This document shows, in pieces, positions 54,224 through 63,931 of a stretch of 64,000 nt of DNA. The number at the start of each line of letters is the position of its first letter. The stretch's first letter is position 1. Made by a program: the position numbers and the translations under genes. The notes beneath the pieces are model-generated. The model was not told the origin of the DNA. It saw nothing but the letters and a program-made list of their open reading frames with translations, and did no database searches. Source of the stretch: JAFNAG01 sp963824985 (lineage in GTDB: Bacteria; Acidobacteriota; UBA6911); NCBI GenBank assembly GCA_963824985.1, contig CAWGRQ010000017.1:116196-180195 (forward strand), given 5' to 3'.

Positions 54224-54798
54224 CGACTACTGCCTCCGCCCTCATCATACCGCGTGCTGAAGGCGGCCGGGTATGGAAAATCTTCCACTGCCCAGATATG
54301 TCGAGCATCGAGGTACATCCCTATTATTTGATTTTGTGGTCCGGGCGGCCGCCGGCGGTGGCGTGTCGGCCCGCGTCGCTTTATCTTATCAGGCTGGATT
54401 GGGGGGGGCGGGGTTCGCCGTTTGACGCGCCAGCTCTTCGGCGATGAACTGCAGATAGACCGACCGGCAGGGATCGTCCGGTTCGAGGAGCTTCAGCGCG
54501 ACCTCGGGGACGAGGGGGACGAGGGACAGTCACCAGTGTTCCCCTTCACTTTCCATCTTCGGGCATCCGGCATCCGGGACACTGGTGACTGTCCCTCACC
54601 CCCTCATTGCCTCATTTTCCGCACAAAACAGTATCACCGACATTACTGCCGCACCGTAGGTTGTTCCTGCCCTCAGGAATGACTATTCTGGCAGATCGAT
54701 GCGACTTCCATCGGTCCGACCCCGATCCTAAATCCATCATATTATGACACAGCAGTACTAGGGCAATGATCCGTCTCTTATTACCGGAACCATAAAGT
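54224..54798. other. Gap with palindrome and a gene remnant
   Basis: About 575 bases. The palindrome at 54524-54595 is here. On the minus strand, from about 54515 to a TGA at 54389-54391, a frame reads VALKLLEPDDPCRSVYLQFI, which looks like the end of a lost gene but has no start. Nothing else supported. Confidence 0.35.
54524..54595. repeat. GGACAGTCACCAGTGTTCCC palindrome, complete copy 1
   Basis: The left arm 54524-54543 and right arm 54576-54595 are inverted repeats. The 32-base loop, starting CTTCACTTTCCATCTTCGGG, is almost the same in the copy at 61886. The type resembles REP elements spread by tyrosine transposases. Confidence 0.7.
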
Positions 54799-55624
54799 CT
54801 ACCGGTAGACGGTGAGCCTGGTAAAGCCACTCCACCTCAAAACTTGAACGATCGTGCCCGGATTGGCGCACCAGATTTCATCCTGAGAACAGTCGATGAC
54901 CATGGGCCGGGCCACAGGCAATTCGATCGGCGCGCGCACCTGCAACTCGCCGAACGGTATGTTGACCGCGCCATCCAAATGTCCTCGCCGGAATGCATCC
55001 CGTTCGCGGATATCCAGGATGACCGGGTGGACTGAAGCTATTTGCCGTTCCAGCTCCTGCTGATTGATCATGGTGATCGACGCTTCGGGCACGCCCTTGA
55101 ACGCGGTCGCCTTCACCGGCCCCTTTGCCTTTTCGCTTCCCGGAACCCTCCGCTTTGGCCAGCGGGCACCCGGCATTTCTTCGGGATTCAGCACCTGTCC
55201 GATGCCATGATCGATTCGGAAGTAGAAGGTCAACTTTCCTTCCATCTTCGACATCATTTCCGTTCCGTCAGGACCCGGACGGCTCGGCGAACGGAACTTC
55301 CACCGCTGCACGGCTTCGCGAACCGCAGAGGCAAGCAAGGAATCCGGGGCCTCCATGACAATGAGGGTTTCCACCCGTCCATCTTCGGCCAAGATCACCG
55401 ATACGACGACGACACCGGTGAGATTGCTTATCGATCGCGGTCTTCGGATAGGCGGGCTTCGGCGCATCAATGGCTGTCCAGCGCATGCCCACTTCATCCA
55501 ACCTGGCGAAACCTTGGGCAACGACGGGAATATGAGCCGCAAGCATCATGGACGCTGAGACTGCCGCGCTACAAGCGATCCGGCCTACGATCGATAACGG
55601 TCTCTTTGCAGTCATTCTCTTCAT
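54799..55624 (-). pseudogene. TonB-domain / rhodanese fusion gene with a one-base frameshift
   Basis: The gene starts at ATG 55624 behind AAGGAG and encodes a signal peptide, then a TonB-C domain beginning DAPKPAYPKTAIDK. An extra base at about 55426 breaks the frame. The next frame continues with NLTGVVVVSVILAEDGRV and the end of the TonB-C domain. A rhodanese domain (VHPVILDIRERDAFRRGHLD...VIDC) lies from about residue 170 of the joined product. Rhodanese loops usually hold Cys; VIDCSQDEIW supplies one. TonB-C would face the periplasm. A sequencing error is possible, and then the gene would be intact. Confidence 0.65.
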
Positions 55625-55654
55625 GAACGACGACTCCTTTCTCGCGGCGTCCAT

Positions 55655-58253
55655 TCACTCGTGACGCAATGCCACGACCGGATCCACTCGTGCCGCCCGG
55701 ATTGAAGGCAGGAGACAGCCCGCGACGGCCGCGGCCAGGACGAATAGCGACGCAATGATGAATGAAAGGGGATCCAAGGGTTCAACCTGAAACAGGAGCT
55801 TCTCAAGGTACTTCGTCAGCGATAACGCGGCACATATCCCGAGCACCCAGCCGACTGCTGCAATCCATAATCCCGTGCCGAAAGACAAGCCGCACGATGT
55901 CGGTGGCAGTCGCACCAATCGCCATGCGCACACCAATCTCCGATACCCGCCGCCGGACGGAGAATGCGAGCACCGCGTACAAGCCGAGTGCGGCGAGCAG
56001 GACCGAAACGACGCTGAAAGCCGAGAAGATCGAGCGGCCTACACGCCAGGACCGCGTCTGGTTATCCACAAGACTCTCGATCGGCTGAACGTCGATAAAG
56101 GGAAGATTGGGGACCACGCCTCGAACCACGGCGGCAATGGGCTTTACAGCCTCAGCCGCCTGTCCGTGCGTCCGGATCAGTATCGACTGCGGCGTGCTCT
56201 CGGCGGCCTGTGCGAGGGGCACAAACGTTTCACCTCCGGAACGCTTGTATCCCGCCGATGTGCGGCGCGACCGGCATACGCCGATCACTCGGTAGGTATG
56301 GCCGGACGAAACATACTTGCCGACCGCCGGCTCCCCCGGCCACATGGTTTCGGCCATGGATTCGTCGATGATCATCACCCGCTCGCTCGCCGCATTGTCG
56401 GCGTCTGTAAACGCGCGGCCGGAGAGCATCGGGGTTCCCAAGGTGGAAAAATACTCCGGCGTAATCGCCGTCTTGGCGTGAGCTCCGGCGTCTTTACCAT
56501 TTACGCCGTTCATGAAAGCCACGAAGATCGAGGCGGTTCCAGCGCCGAACAGGCTTCCGTCGGAAATACTGACGCTTCCGATCCCCGGCAGGCGCCGGAT
56601 GCGGTCCGCCATCAGATCGAATACCGCCCGGATCTCCCCTGCACCCTGAAACCCGGCTTTTTTGAGGTTGCCGGTTGCGATGACCACGTGGTCCAGGTCG
56701 ACGCCCAGCCCTCTTCGGGTGTTCTGCACACTGCGCGCAAAAAGGCCGGCGCAAACCACGAGGATCAGGGCCAGTGCGACCTGGAGCACGAGGAGCGCCT
56801 TCCTGAATCCCTTCCTGTCCGAGGCCGATTTGGAACTGCAAGCCAGCCCGGCCGCATCGACTCGAGACACCTGAAGCGCAGGGATCATGCCGCTCAAGGT
56901 TCCCGCGACCATTGTCAGCCCGCAAGCAATAGCAAAAAGGCGCCAGTCGAAAACGCTGATCCCGGTCGTGAACGAGAAAAAGGCCTGAAGCGCCGTTGCC
57001 AGCCACCCGGCGGTCAACGCGGCCGCCGCCCCCGAAATGAGTGCGAGCACGACATGTTCGGCGGCATGTTGCGCAATTATCCGGCACCGGTCCGCGCCAA
57101 GCTGGAGCCGGATGGCGATTTCCCTTCTCCGGTCCATGGCGCGAATCGACGACAGCCCGGCGACATTGGCGCAGGCGATCACAAGCAGGACCAGCGCGCC
57201 GCCGGCCAGCCACAGCGCCAGCCGCTCGGCATCGGAATCGCGCCTTGAGTCGTGAAGCGGTTCGAGCTGAAGAGACTTGCCGCGCGACAGGGCGCGTTCC
57301 AACTGAGCTTCGGGGGACGCAAGCGACTCGATTTCCGCCGCCGCCTGCGGCAGAGTGACGCCGTCGCGCAGCCTCCCGATCGTCTGCAGCCACCGGGCGG
57401 CGCTGTCGCCAAGCAGGCTCCTGCCGGTGAAGGAGCAGATGTCGGGAGCCGCGGGGAGGAGAACCCAGGCGTCCACAGCCTCAGGCTCCACGCCGCGAAA
57501 TCCCTTGGGAGCAATTCCGATGATCGAAAACGGACGTCCGCTGATCGCGATCGATTTACCGAGCACCTGCGGGTCGCCGCCGTAATCGCGCTGCCATAAA
57601 GCGTAGGACAACATGACGCCAGGCTCGCGCCTCTCTGCGTTTTCGTCGGTCGTGAAGGTCCTGCCGATGGCCGGCCGGGTGCCGAGAACCGGGAAAAACG
57701 AGGGCGTCACACACTCCACGCAGAGTAGTGCGGCATCCGCGCCGTTTCCGACACTCAGGCTCATGCGATCGTATCCGGCAACGTCCAATAACTTGCTTTG
57801 GTCCCGGATGTCGGAGTATCGGACGTAGTCGCTAACACGCAGGCTGACCAATCGTTCCGGCGCCGTTACCCCGTCGGGAGGCCGGAACATGAGGGCATCG
57901 ATGAGATCGTACAGGGCGATGTTCGCGCCGACTCCGATCGCCAGGGTTACTACGGTCACGATCACGATTCCCGGCTGCCGGCGCCACTTGCGCATGCCCT
58001 CCGCAGCGTCGCGGAGGAAGTTGGCTGCCCAGGGGATGCGGTGCACGTCGCGCACTTCTTCCTTGGTTTGCTCGATGCCGCCAAGCCGCAGCCGCGCGGC
58101 GCGCGCAGCCTCTTCCGGGTTCATTCCGGACTGCCGGTATTCCATGGTGAGCAGTTCGAGGTGAGCCTCAATCTCGTCGTCGAGATCGCGGTCGAGCCGG
58201 TTCCGCATGAGGAGCGCGCGGATGCGGGCCAGGAAAATCCAGAGCGAGTCCAT
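55655..58253 (-). pseudogene. ADOP-type ABC permease with a one-base frameshift near its end
   Basis: The main frame (55803-58253) has 816 residues. It carries an N-terminal extension with EEAARAARLRLGG, then two FtsX/MacB-PCD permease units typical of acidobacterial duplicated orphan permeases. After VRLVFRHG an extra base near 55871 shifts the frame. The next frame supplies the normal end, GLWIAAVGWVLGICAAL to DPVVALRHE, stopping at 55655. Either a mutation or an assembly error separates them. Such proteins often sit beside PadR regulators, and one lies directly upstream here (21 bases). Exporter substrate unknown. Confidence 0.75.
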
Positions 58254-58274
58254 CCTTTCCTCCCGGACTTGACT

Positions 58275-58607
58275 TTATTGAGCCTCCAGAAACCGTGCCA
58301 TGACGGCGGCCGTCCGGCGCCAATTTTCCTCTTCGGCCTCCGCCTGCCTCCGTCCCGAGGCGGTGAGCGAATAGAATCGGGCGCGTCGCCCCGTTTCGGA
58401 GATCCCCCATTTCGACCTGATCCAGCGGCGTTGTTCGAGGCGCACGAGGGCCGGATAGAGCGTTCCATGGTTCAGGCGCAGGACATCCCGCGAAACCTGC
58501 TCGATCCGCCTGGCGATGCCGTACCCGTGCATCTCCCCCAAAGTCTCGAGCGTTTTGAGCACCATCAGGTCCAGAGTTCCCTGAAGCACATCGGTCTTGT
58601 CCGGCAT
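58275..58607 (-). CDS. PadR-family transcriptional regulator
   Basis: From ATG 58607, the protein has 110 residues. The winged-helix pattern TDVLQGTLDLMVLKTLE, then LNHGTLYPALVRLEQRRWI and the C-terminal helix RRQAEAEEENW mark the PadR-s1 group. These bind palindromes near their own promoters and respond to small molecules or toxic compounds. It precedes the permease gene on the same strand and probably controls it. A consensus promoter lies at 58645-58673. Confidence 0.9.
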   Translation of the reverse strand: MPDKTDVLQGTLDLMVLKTLETLGEMHGYGIARRIEQVSRDVLRLNHGTLYPALVRLEQRRWIRSKWGISETGRRARFYSLTASGRRQAEAEEENWRRTAAVMARFLEAQ

Positions 58608-58644
58608 CGGTACCCCCCGATCAATATATTGGATTTCCATAGGT

Positions 58645-58673
58645 AGCATACGGCCACACCTATTGAATGTCAA
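58645..58673 (-). promoter_or_regulatory. Promoter of the padR-permease unit with CAATAGG repeats
   Basis: On the minus strand TTGACA (58673-58668) and TATGCT (58650-58645) are separated by exactly 17 bases. Two direct CAATAGGT copies lie at and before the -35, with a CTACC/GGTAG-type arm beside the -10, a plausible PadR operator. The promoter is 38 bases before the padR start. Confidence 0.65.
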
Positions 58674-59124
58674 CCTATTGTGTTGCCGCCCCTGGCATTG
58701 ATACTTTTCATGAACCGCTATCTAGTTTCTGTTGCCAAACCCGCAAATAATTGCATCCAAAAGCACTTGAACGACCTTGTACGTCTGGAACCAAACGAAT
58801 ATGCGCTCGATACGCGCACCACAGGCGCTGGTTTTCTTGCCGATGGCAGGACGCTTCTGAGGACGGCCGCCTCGCGGCCTTTCTCGATCCGCCCCTGGCG
58901 CCAGACGAGCGCACAAAGGCTCAGGATAGAGGGCTGGATTCTGGGAGTTATGTGAACCCACCGACGTTTCTTCGGGCACGAGGGCTTGGACCAAATGACG
59001 GCGACGTTCCCATTTCTGACAAGATACGACCCGCCGGGGACGAGCGAAGGTACGATCGATCCGCTCGGGCTTTACCAGATTGCCGACCAGTTGGAGGTCC
59101 AATCGGGTCCTGCCGATCCGATCG
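58674..59124. other. Gap with a truncated N-terminal gene fragment
   Basis: Around 58995-59103 the plus strand reads ATFPFLTRYDPPGTSEGTID, then PLGLYQIADQLEVQ, the beginning of some protein I could not name. It breaks off at about 59103 where the DPP III-like remnant begins on the other strand. The section 58680-58980 has no supported gene. Confidence 0.35.
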
Positions 59125-59825
59125 CTACTTCCGGGATATCTCTATTTCGCGCACAGGAACCGGAGGGATGCCGTCGAATTCGATGCTCACCGTATCGGCC
59201 GAACTCCCGGCGGGACGCGCTGCGGCGATATCGGCTCCCAAAGGCAGGAAGGTTCGCGAGGTCACCGGCGCAAAGCCGTCGGCCTGAAGAACCAGCCGGG
59301 CGCCCCGCAGGACCTGCTTCCCGCAGATATCCGGCCAGGCGGTGCAGGGCCATTCACGGTCGAGCGGAAGTCGCACGCCGCGTTCGGTCTGCGCCAGCGC
59401 GAGATTCTGTCCGTGTCCCCAGATATCGAGATGGACCTCGGCGCGGGTTAGCCGAATCGTCCGGCCGGTCTCGTCCCGCGGGCGAATCCACAGTTCCGTT
59501 TCAGCCGCTGATTGCACGGGCGCGAAGCAGATCGCGGATTCCTCCTTCTGGAGGCGTTCATACCGCGCTTCATTCCCCGACCAGACCTGGCGCAGGAAGA
59601 GCGTGTCCATGATCCTGCCCGCCTGCACCATTTTGGCGAGCGCCTTCACCTCGCCCGAGGGCAGGCGCGAGATGTCGGCGCTGATATCGACGGGGACAAA
59701 CCGAGCGGTCATCGCCTGAAGCCGGGCCAGGTCGGGCATCGGACCCCTTGTGAGTGAATGGGCATGGAAATTCCTGTGCACAATGCGGCCAGGCAAACCA
59801 GAGTTGCGCTGCGCATGATTTTCAT
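59125..59825 (-). pseudogene. Broken DPP III-like metallopeptidase start joined to another tail
   Basis: From ATG 59825 there is a good signal peptide (MKIMRSATLVCLAALCTGIS), but a frameshift follows after about 25 residues. In the next frame lies LARLQAMTARFVPVDIS, then FLRQVWSGN, which resembles the N-terminal part of M49/DPP III-like peptidases. After about 80 residues it changes abruptly to a beta-rich sequence (ETELWIRPRDETGRTI...) of other origin, ending at 59125. The zinc-binding HExxxH of DPP III is absent. It is likely a decayed chimera. Confidence 0.5.
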
Positions 59826-60031
59826 GGCGAGCCTCGCTTATGATCAGGTGCGGCGCAGACCTGGGCGAAAGGAGCCTCGGCTCATAATCCCGGTTTGCCT
59901 TCCGCTCATGAACTTTCCTTGTTTTTGAATCGTCAAATTGAAGTAAGCTGCACAATGTCCTCTTGTGGTCCATGGCACCATCACCATTGGACTTGGAGAC
60001 AAGGCTGCGAGGCAGAGTGATTTCTATTCCG

Positions 60032-61816
60032 ATGATTGCTGGAAACATCAGGCATCCCGTGTCCCTTTCGCGGCTGCGTCGGTTGGCTACGCTTGGACTC
60101 ATGTTTTGCATTTGCAAAACGTGTGTTTTCTCGTTACAGCAGGGTTCTGGCCCCAAGGAGATGGATGCGACGGTTCGAACATATTGGCCGCATACTCAGT
60201 ACACGTTCAGAGCAGATTCGAATCTTGTCGAAGTGGGTGTGGTCGTTCGAGACAGGCGAGGTCGCGCCATAGGGGGTCTGAGTAAAGACGATTTCGAGAT
60301 TGAAGATGCCGGCAAGAAACAGGCGATCACGGCTTTTTCCGTCGAGACTTTCACGCCGGTTTCGGCGCAGGTGCAACCGTCGATCCCAAGGGCGTCGAAC
60401 GCCGCACCTGAGGGTACAAAATCAAAGGTGCCATTGCGCCATGTGGCGCTGCTCTTTGATGATCTCAGCATACCTTACAGCCAGCAGGTCCTGGTGAAAG
60501 CGGCTGCCGGGCGTTTCATCAAGGAGGGTCTGGCAAAGGGTGATCGCGTCGGGCTATTTACCACATCCGGAAGGCAGATTGTGCCTTTCACTGACGACGT
60601 GGGGAAACTCTTGGCGGCTGTCGATCAGTACAGTTCATTCCCGCGCACTCCAGACGGCGGCATCTGTCCCAAACTGACACCTTATGACGCTTATGTAATC
60701 GCCAATAAGATTGATTATGAGACTTTTGCCATAAAGAGCGCCGAACTGGCGCGATGCTCCGGACGGAGAGGAGCAACAGCTTCCGTTCTACCGGGTAAGA
60801 CCGGAGCTTGGCCTTTTCGAGGAACAAACCAGCTGATGATGCAGGCCGAAGCCATGTGGTTCCAGGTGCGCGACACCTCAGCGAGCGCATTGGAAACCAT
60901 GGGCAGGCTTGTGGACTACATGGCGCAGTTGCCTGGAAAGAGGATGGTTCTGCTGGCGTCCTCAGGCTTCTTGATCGGAACGCTCGAAGCGGAGCACCAG
61001 AAGGTCATAGACCATGCCCTCCATGCCGAGGTCGTCATCAATGCGCTCGACGCCAAAGGCCTCTACACAGAGGATCCGCCGGAGGTAACTCGAGGCGGCG
61101 ACGAGCGTTCGATCATGCGCATGGTCCAGTTGGGAGGCAAAGCGAACGACCTCAGCAACGACATAATGGCAATTCTGGCGACAAGCACCGGCGGCCTGTT
61201 CTTTCAGAACAATAATGATCTCAACCTCGGTTTTCGTGAGCTCGGCATGATTCCGGAGGTTTCCTATTTCCTCGCTTTCTCTCCACGAGAGGCTCCTAAC
61301 GGAAAATATCACGGTCTCAAGGTGCGCATGAAGTCTCGAAATGTTTACGTCATCCAGGCGCGGCCAGGCTATTGGGCGGCCACGAACAAACAGCAGGTGT
61401 CGCCTGTTCAGGAACGACGGGTCGACCGCGAAGTCATGGGATCGGATTCGCTGGGGGAACTGCCGGCCGTCATCAGCTCGGATCCTTCCAAGACGGACAC
61501 CGGAGATCCGGCCCTCGAGGTCGTGATTAAAATCGATGCCCGCAAATTTCATTTCATTGAAAAGGACGGCCGGCGCACTCAAACGCTGGTTTTCATCGCA
61601 ACCCTGTTCGACGGCAGCGGAAATTTTGTGACCGGCACGGAACTCGAAGTAAAATTTGCCCTGAAAGAATCTACCTTCAGCCGCATGGTGGAAACCGGCC
61701 TTGAAATGTCGGTCGCTCTTCAGGCGCCTTCCGGATCCTATCGGATGCGTGGCGTGGCTCAGGACGGGGTCGACGGCAAAATTGTTGCTTCGACCCTGCC
61801 GGTCCAGATCCGCTGA
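60032..61816 (+). CDS. Secreted VWA-domain protein (TIGR03436 acidobacterial family), copy 2
   Basis: I use ATG 60032 (594 residues), because this length matches the paralogue at 27229; starts at 59963-59972 are possible. A hydrophobic N-terminus (LATLGLMFCICKTCVF) is followed by VEVGVVVRDRRGRAIGGL and a VWA domain with LLFDDLSIPYSQQ. The C-terminal sheet domain has the same motifs as copy 1. The two proteins share whole-length similarity, so they are paralogues. Function unknown; secreted. Confidence 0.85.
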   Translation: MIAGNIRHPVSLSRLRRLATLGLMFCICKTCVFSLQQGSGPKEMDATVRTYWPHTQYTFRADSNLVEVGVVVRDRRGRAIGGLSKDDFEIEDAGKKQAITAFSVETFTPVSAQVQPSIPRASNAAPEGTKSKVPLRHVALLFDDLSIPYSQQVLVKAAAGRFIKEGLAKGDRVGLFTTSGRQIVPFTDDVGKLLAAVDQYSSFPRTPDGGICPKLTPYDAYVIANKIDYETFAIKSAELARCSGRRGATASVLPGKTGAWPFRGTNQLMMQAEAMWFQVRDTSASALETMGRLVDYMAQLPGKRMVLLASSGFLIGTLEAEHQKVIDHALHAEVVINALDAKGLYTEDPPEVTRGGDERSIMRMVQLGGKANDLSNDIMAILATSTGGLFFQNNNDLNLGFRELGMIPEVSYFLAFSPREAPNGKYHGLKVRMKSRNVYVIQARPGYWAATNKQQVSPVQERRVDREVMGSDSLGELPAVISSDPSKTDTGDPALEVVIKIDARKFHFIEKDGRRTQTLVFIATLFDGSGNFVTGTELEVKFALKESTFSRMVETGLEMSVALQAPSGSYRMRGVAQDGVDGKIVASTLPVQIR

Positions 61817-61885
61817 AAGTGCCTTCACTGGCGAATCCCTTTCCCGTTGGTGTGCCGCCACCCATTAGGGGCGAGGAGGGGCGAA

Positions 61886-61949
61886 GGACAGTCACCAGTG
61901 TTCCCCTACACTTTCCATCTTCGGGCATCCGGGACATTGGTGACTGTCC
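61886..61949. repeat. GGACAGTCACCAGTGTTCCC palindrome, complete copy 2
   Basis: Arms 61886-61905 and 61931-61949. The loop repeats the CTTTCCATCTTCGGGCATCC of the copy at 54524. It lies between the VWA gene and the hypothetical secreted protein and fills most of the gap 61817-62034. Confidence 0.7.
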
Positions 61950-62034
61950 CTCACCCCTTCCCGAACTGTTTCTCAACCATCGCCCCTATTTCCATAGTAT
62001 ACTGGCCCTCAAATATCCTTAAAGGAGGCATCCA

Positions 62035-62802
62035 ATGAAGGCCAATCATCGCATGGCTGCGATCGTTTTTGTTTTGGTTACCTGCGCAGTTCCTGCCCTG
62101 GCGCAGTACAGCCGTCAGGACCGTGATCAGATGAATGTAATGATCAAAGGGGAGCTGTACCTGCGCAACAATGTTCCCTGCCGATACACTTCCGGTGGTT
62201 TCGGGATCGGGGCTGAGGTGGTTATTGAGGTATCGCCGACCGGGCTGGATTGGGACAAGAACCTGGCCTTGATCGCGGAGAAAAAGCAATCAAGAGGCGT
62301 GGACACCATTTATTGGGGATTCGGCCCGAACGACATGATTCATGATGGCAAACTCTATTTTAAGGACGATGTTGTCGAACTCTGGGCCGAAGGGGGCAAG
62401 CCCAAGGATACGGAAATCTGGATTCGATTTGTCCAGATCAAGAGCCTGGACGATTTCAAGAAGGCATTCGGCCTGATCCTTTCGAACAAGCCGCTGCAGG
62501 ATGAGCATCCCGAGTGGCCGGAAGAGATTCGGAAGGCCATCGGATTGCGAAGCGTGATTCCGGGAATGACGAGGGCACAGGCGTTCCTTGTCCTGGGCAA
62601 TCCCATCGGAGTGGATGAAGGGGAGAAGGACGGCAAGAAGACCGAGATCTGGTTCCCGCGTCAGGATACCGGCACTGCGGGGAGCTGGGGAAAGGTCGCC
62701 AGCGGCGAAACCGGATTCCCGGTGAGCGTGCAGTTCGTGGATGGAAAAGTTGTTGCCATCGGCAAGAAGAGCGGCACCGTAATGATCGACATCAAGAAAT
62801 AG
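62035..62802 (+). CDS. Secreted hypothetical protein
   Basis: The 255-residue protein begins with a clear signal peptide (VLVTCAVPALAQ) behind an AAGGAGG site. The mature part is mixed alpha/beta. The C-terminal 90 residues include RSVIPGMTRAQAFLVLGNP, which resembles the SmpA/OmlA-like motif of BamE-type domains (GMT...V...LG.P). I assign no function. It may be a periplasmic or surface protein. It stands alone between repeats. Confidence 0.7.
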   Translation: MKANHRMAAIVFVLVTCAVPALAQYSRQDRDQMNVMIKGELYLRNNVPCRYTSGGFGIGAEVVIEVSPTGLDWDKNLALIAEKKQSRGVDTIYWGFGPNDMIHDGKLYFKDDVVELWAEGGKPKDTEIWIRFVQIKSLDDFKKAFGLILSNKPLQDEHPEWPEEIRKAIGLRSVIPGMTRAQAFLVLGNPIGVDEGEKDGKKTEIWFPRQDTGTAGSWGKVASGETGFPVSVQFVDGKVVAIGKKSGTVMIDIKK

Positions 62803-62841
62803 TCTCTGCTCAGCCCTGTTGTCGGAGACCGCAAATAGCGG

Positions 62842-62993
62842 CCACGGATTTCACGGATTGCGCAGATTTTATGAAAGTACTGCCGGAAGGTGGTTTTTCT
62901 TGCCGCCCCCAGGATGCAGGCAGTGACGACCACATCACTTGGCGCGCCTCGTTACGCGCATGCCCCATGTGTATGAATTCGTGGAATTCGTGG
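62842..62993. repeat. Short inverted repeat pair related to the element at 170-680
   Basis: CCACGGATTTCACGGATT (62842-62859) and GAATTCGTGGAATTCGTGG (62975-62993) form an imperfect inverted pair and resemble the outer arms at 170-210 and 641-680. They fill the gap between the secreted protein and the AlkD-like fragment. Confidence 0.5.
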
Positions 62994-63004
62994 TTTTTTC
63001 TTAG

Positions 63005-63271
63005 ATGATACGAGAAGTGGCAAACCGAAACCGGGAAGTGGCCGAGGCTTTCCTTCAAGAGCACTTCCGGGAAATGCCGCGCACGATGCTTCGCTATGCC
63101 ATCGAGAAGTTTCCGGAGGGGAAGAGGAAGCAGTATCTGCAGAAGCGGGCCTGGGCTCCGCGACTCATAAATCCGGGATTGAAGGACATCTCGGAGACCG
63201 AAAAACGCGGACAACCAAGGACCGATATCGAGTGCAGGGCTTTTGCCGGCCGGCCGGTTTGTAGAAGTTAA
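63005..63271 (+). pseudogene. C-terminal fragment of an AlkD-like DNA alkylation repair protein
   Basis: The frame contains IREVANRNREVAEAFLQEH and then EMPRTMLRYAIEKFPEGKRK, the conserved end of HEAT-like DNA glycosylases of the AlkD family. The N-terminal two thirds are missing, and the last 30 residues are unrelated. A repeat sits directly at the break point. Probably a remnant. Confidence 0.6.
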
Positions 63272-63355
63272 TTTTTGAAACAAAAAGCCGGAATGCGGGT
63301 TAGAGTTGTTGGATACTTCATCAGCTAAATGACCGGACATCGGAGGCTACAGGGT

Positions 63356-63931
63356 ATGACAAGGTTACACTGGAAGGCGTTATTCGGACTCATCACCGTT
63401 ACCTTGCTGATTTCGGGTACTGCCGGCGCCTTCGCCGGAGCAAGCCCGTTCCAGCGGCAGCGGCCGGCGCAGGCGACCAGGGGCAGGCAGACGCTTCAGG
63501 AAATCGTCAAGCCGCTCCTGAAGATCAAGGATGAAGCGGTGCTGGATGCGGCGCTGGCCAAGCTGGTCACTGACAACCGGATCACGCAGGAACAGGCTGC
63601 CAGGATTAAAGAGCAGTGGCGGCGGGGACAGGACAGACGCCGGGATGCGGTTGCGATCGGGCAGCTGTGGAATATCGAAGACGACTCCCTCTTCAACCAG
63701 ACCCTTTCGCAGCTAATCGCCGACGGCCGGATCACCCCGGAGCAGGCAGCGCGGATTACCGAACAGCGGGACGCACGCAAACAGAAGTTGGATCTCAGGA
63801 ATCAGTTGCTGCAGATCCGGGATGAGGCGAAATTAAACGAAGCCCTGGCCCAGCTGATCTCTAAAGGCCTGATAACCCCGCAGGAAGCCGACCGGATCAA
63901 AGAGCAGTGGCGCAAACGCCTGCGCAAATAA
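63356..63931 (+). CDS. Secreted protein with three SHOCT-like helical repeats
   Basis: From ATG 63356, with GGAGG nine bases ahead, the protein has 191 residues. A signal peptide covers about 1-26. Three helical repeats then recur with a spacing of about 50 residues: LVTDNRITQEQAARIKEQWR, LIADGRITPEQAARITEQRD and LISKGLITPQEADRIKEQWR. Each resembles the SHOCT motif, a short element found at the ends of secreted or membrane proteins. No catalytic domain is present. It may have an oligomerisation or chaperone-like role. It is the last gene before the window end. Confidence 0.7.
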   Translation: MTRLHWKALFGLITVTLLISGTAGAFAGASPFQRQRPAQATRGRQTLQEIVKPLLKIKDEAVLDAALAKLVTDNRITQEQAARIKEQWRRGQDRRRDAVAIGQLWNIEDDSLFNQTLSQLIADGRITPEQAARITEQRDARKQKLDLRNQLLQIRDEAKLNEALAQLISKGLITPQEADRIKEQWRKRLRK

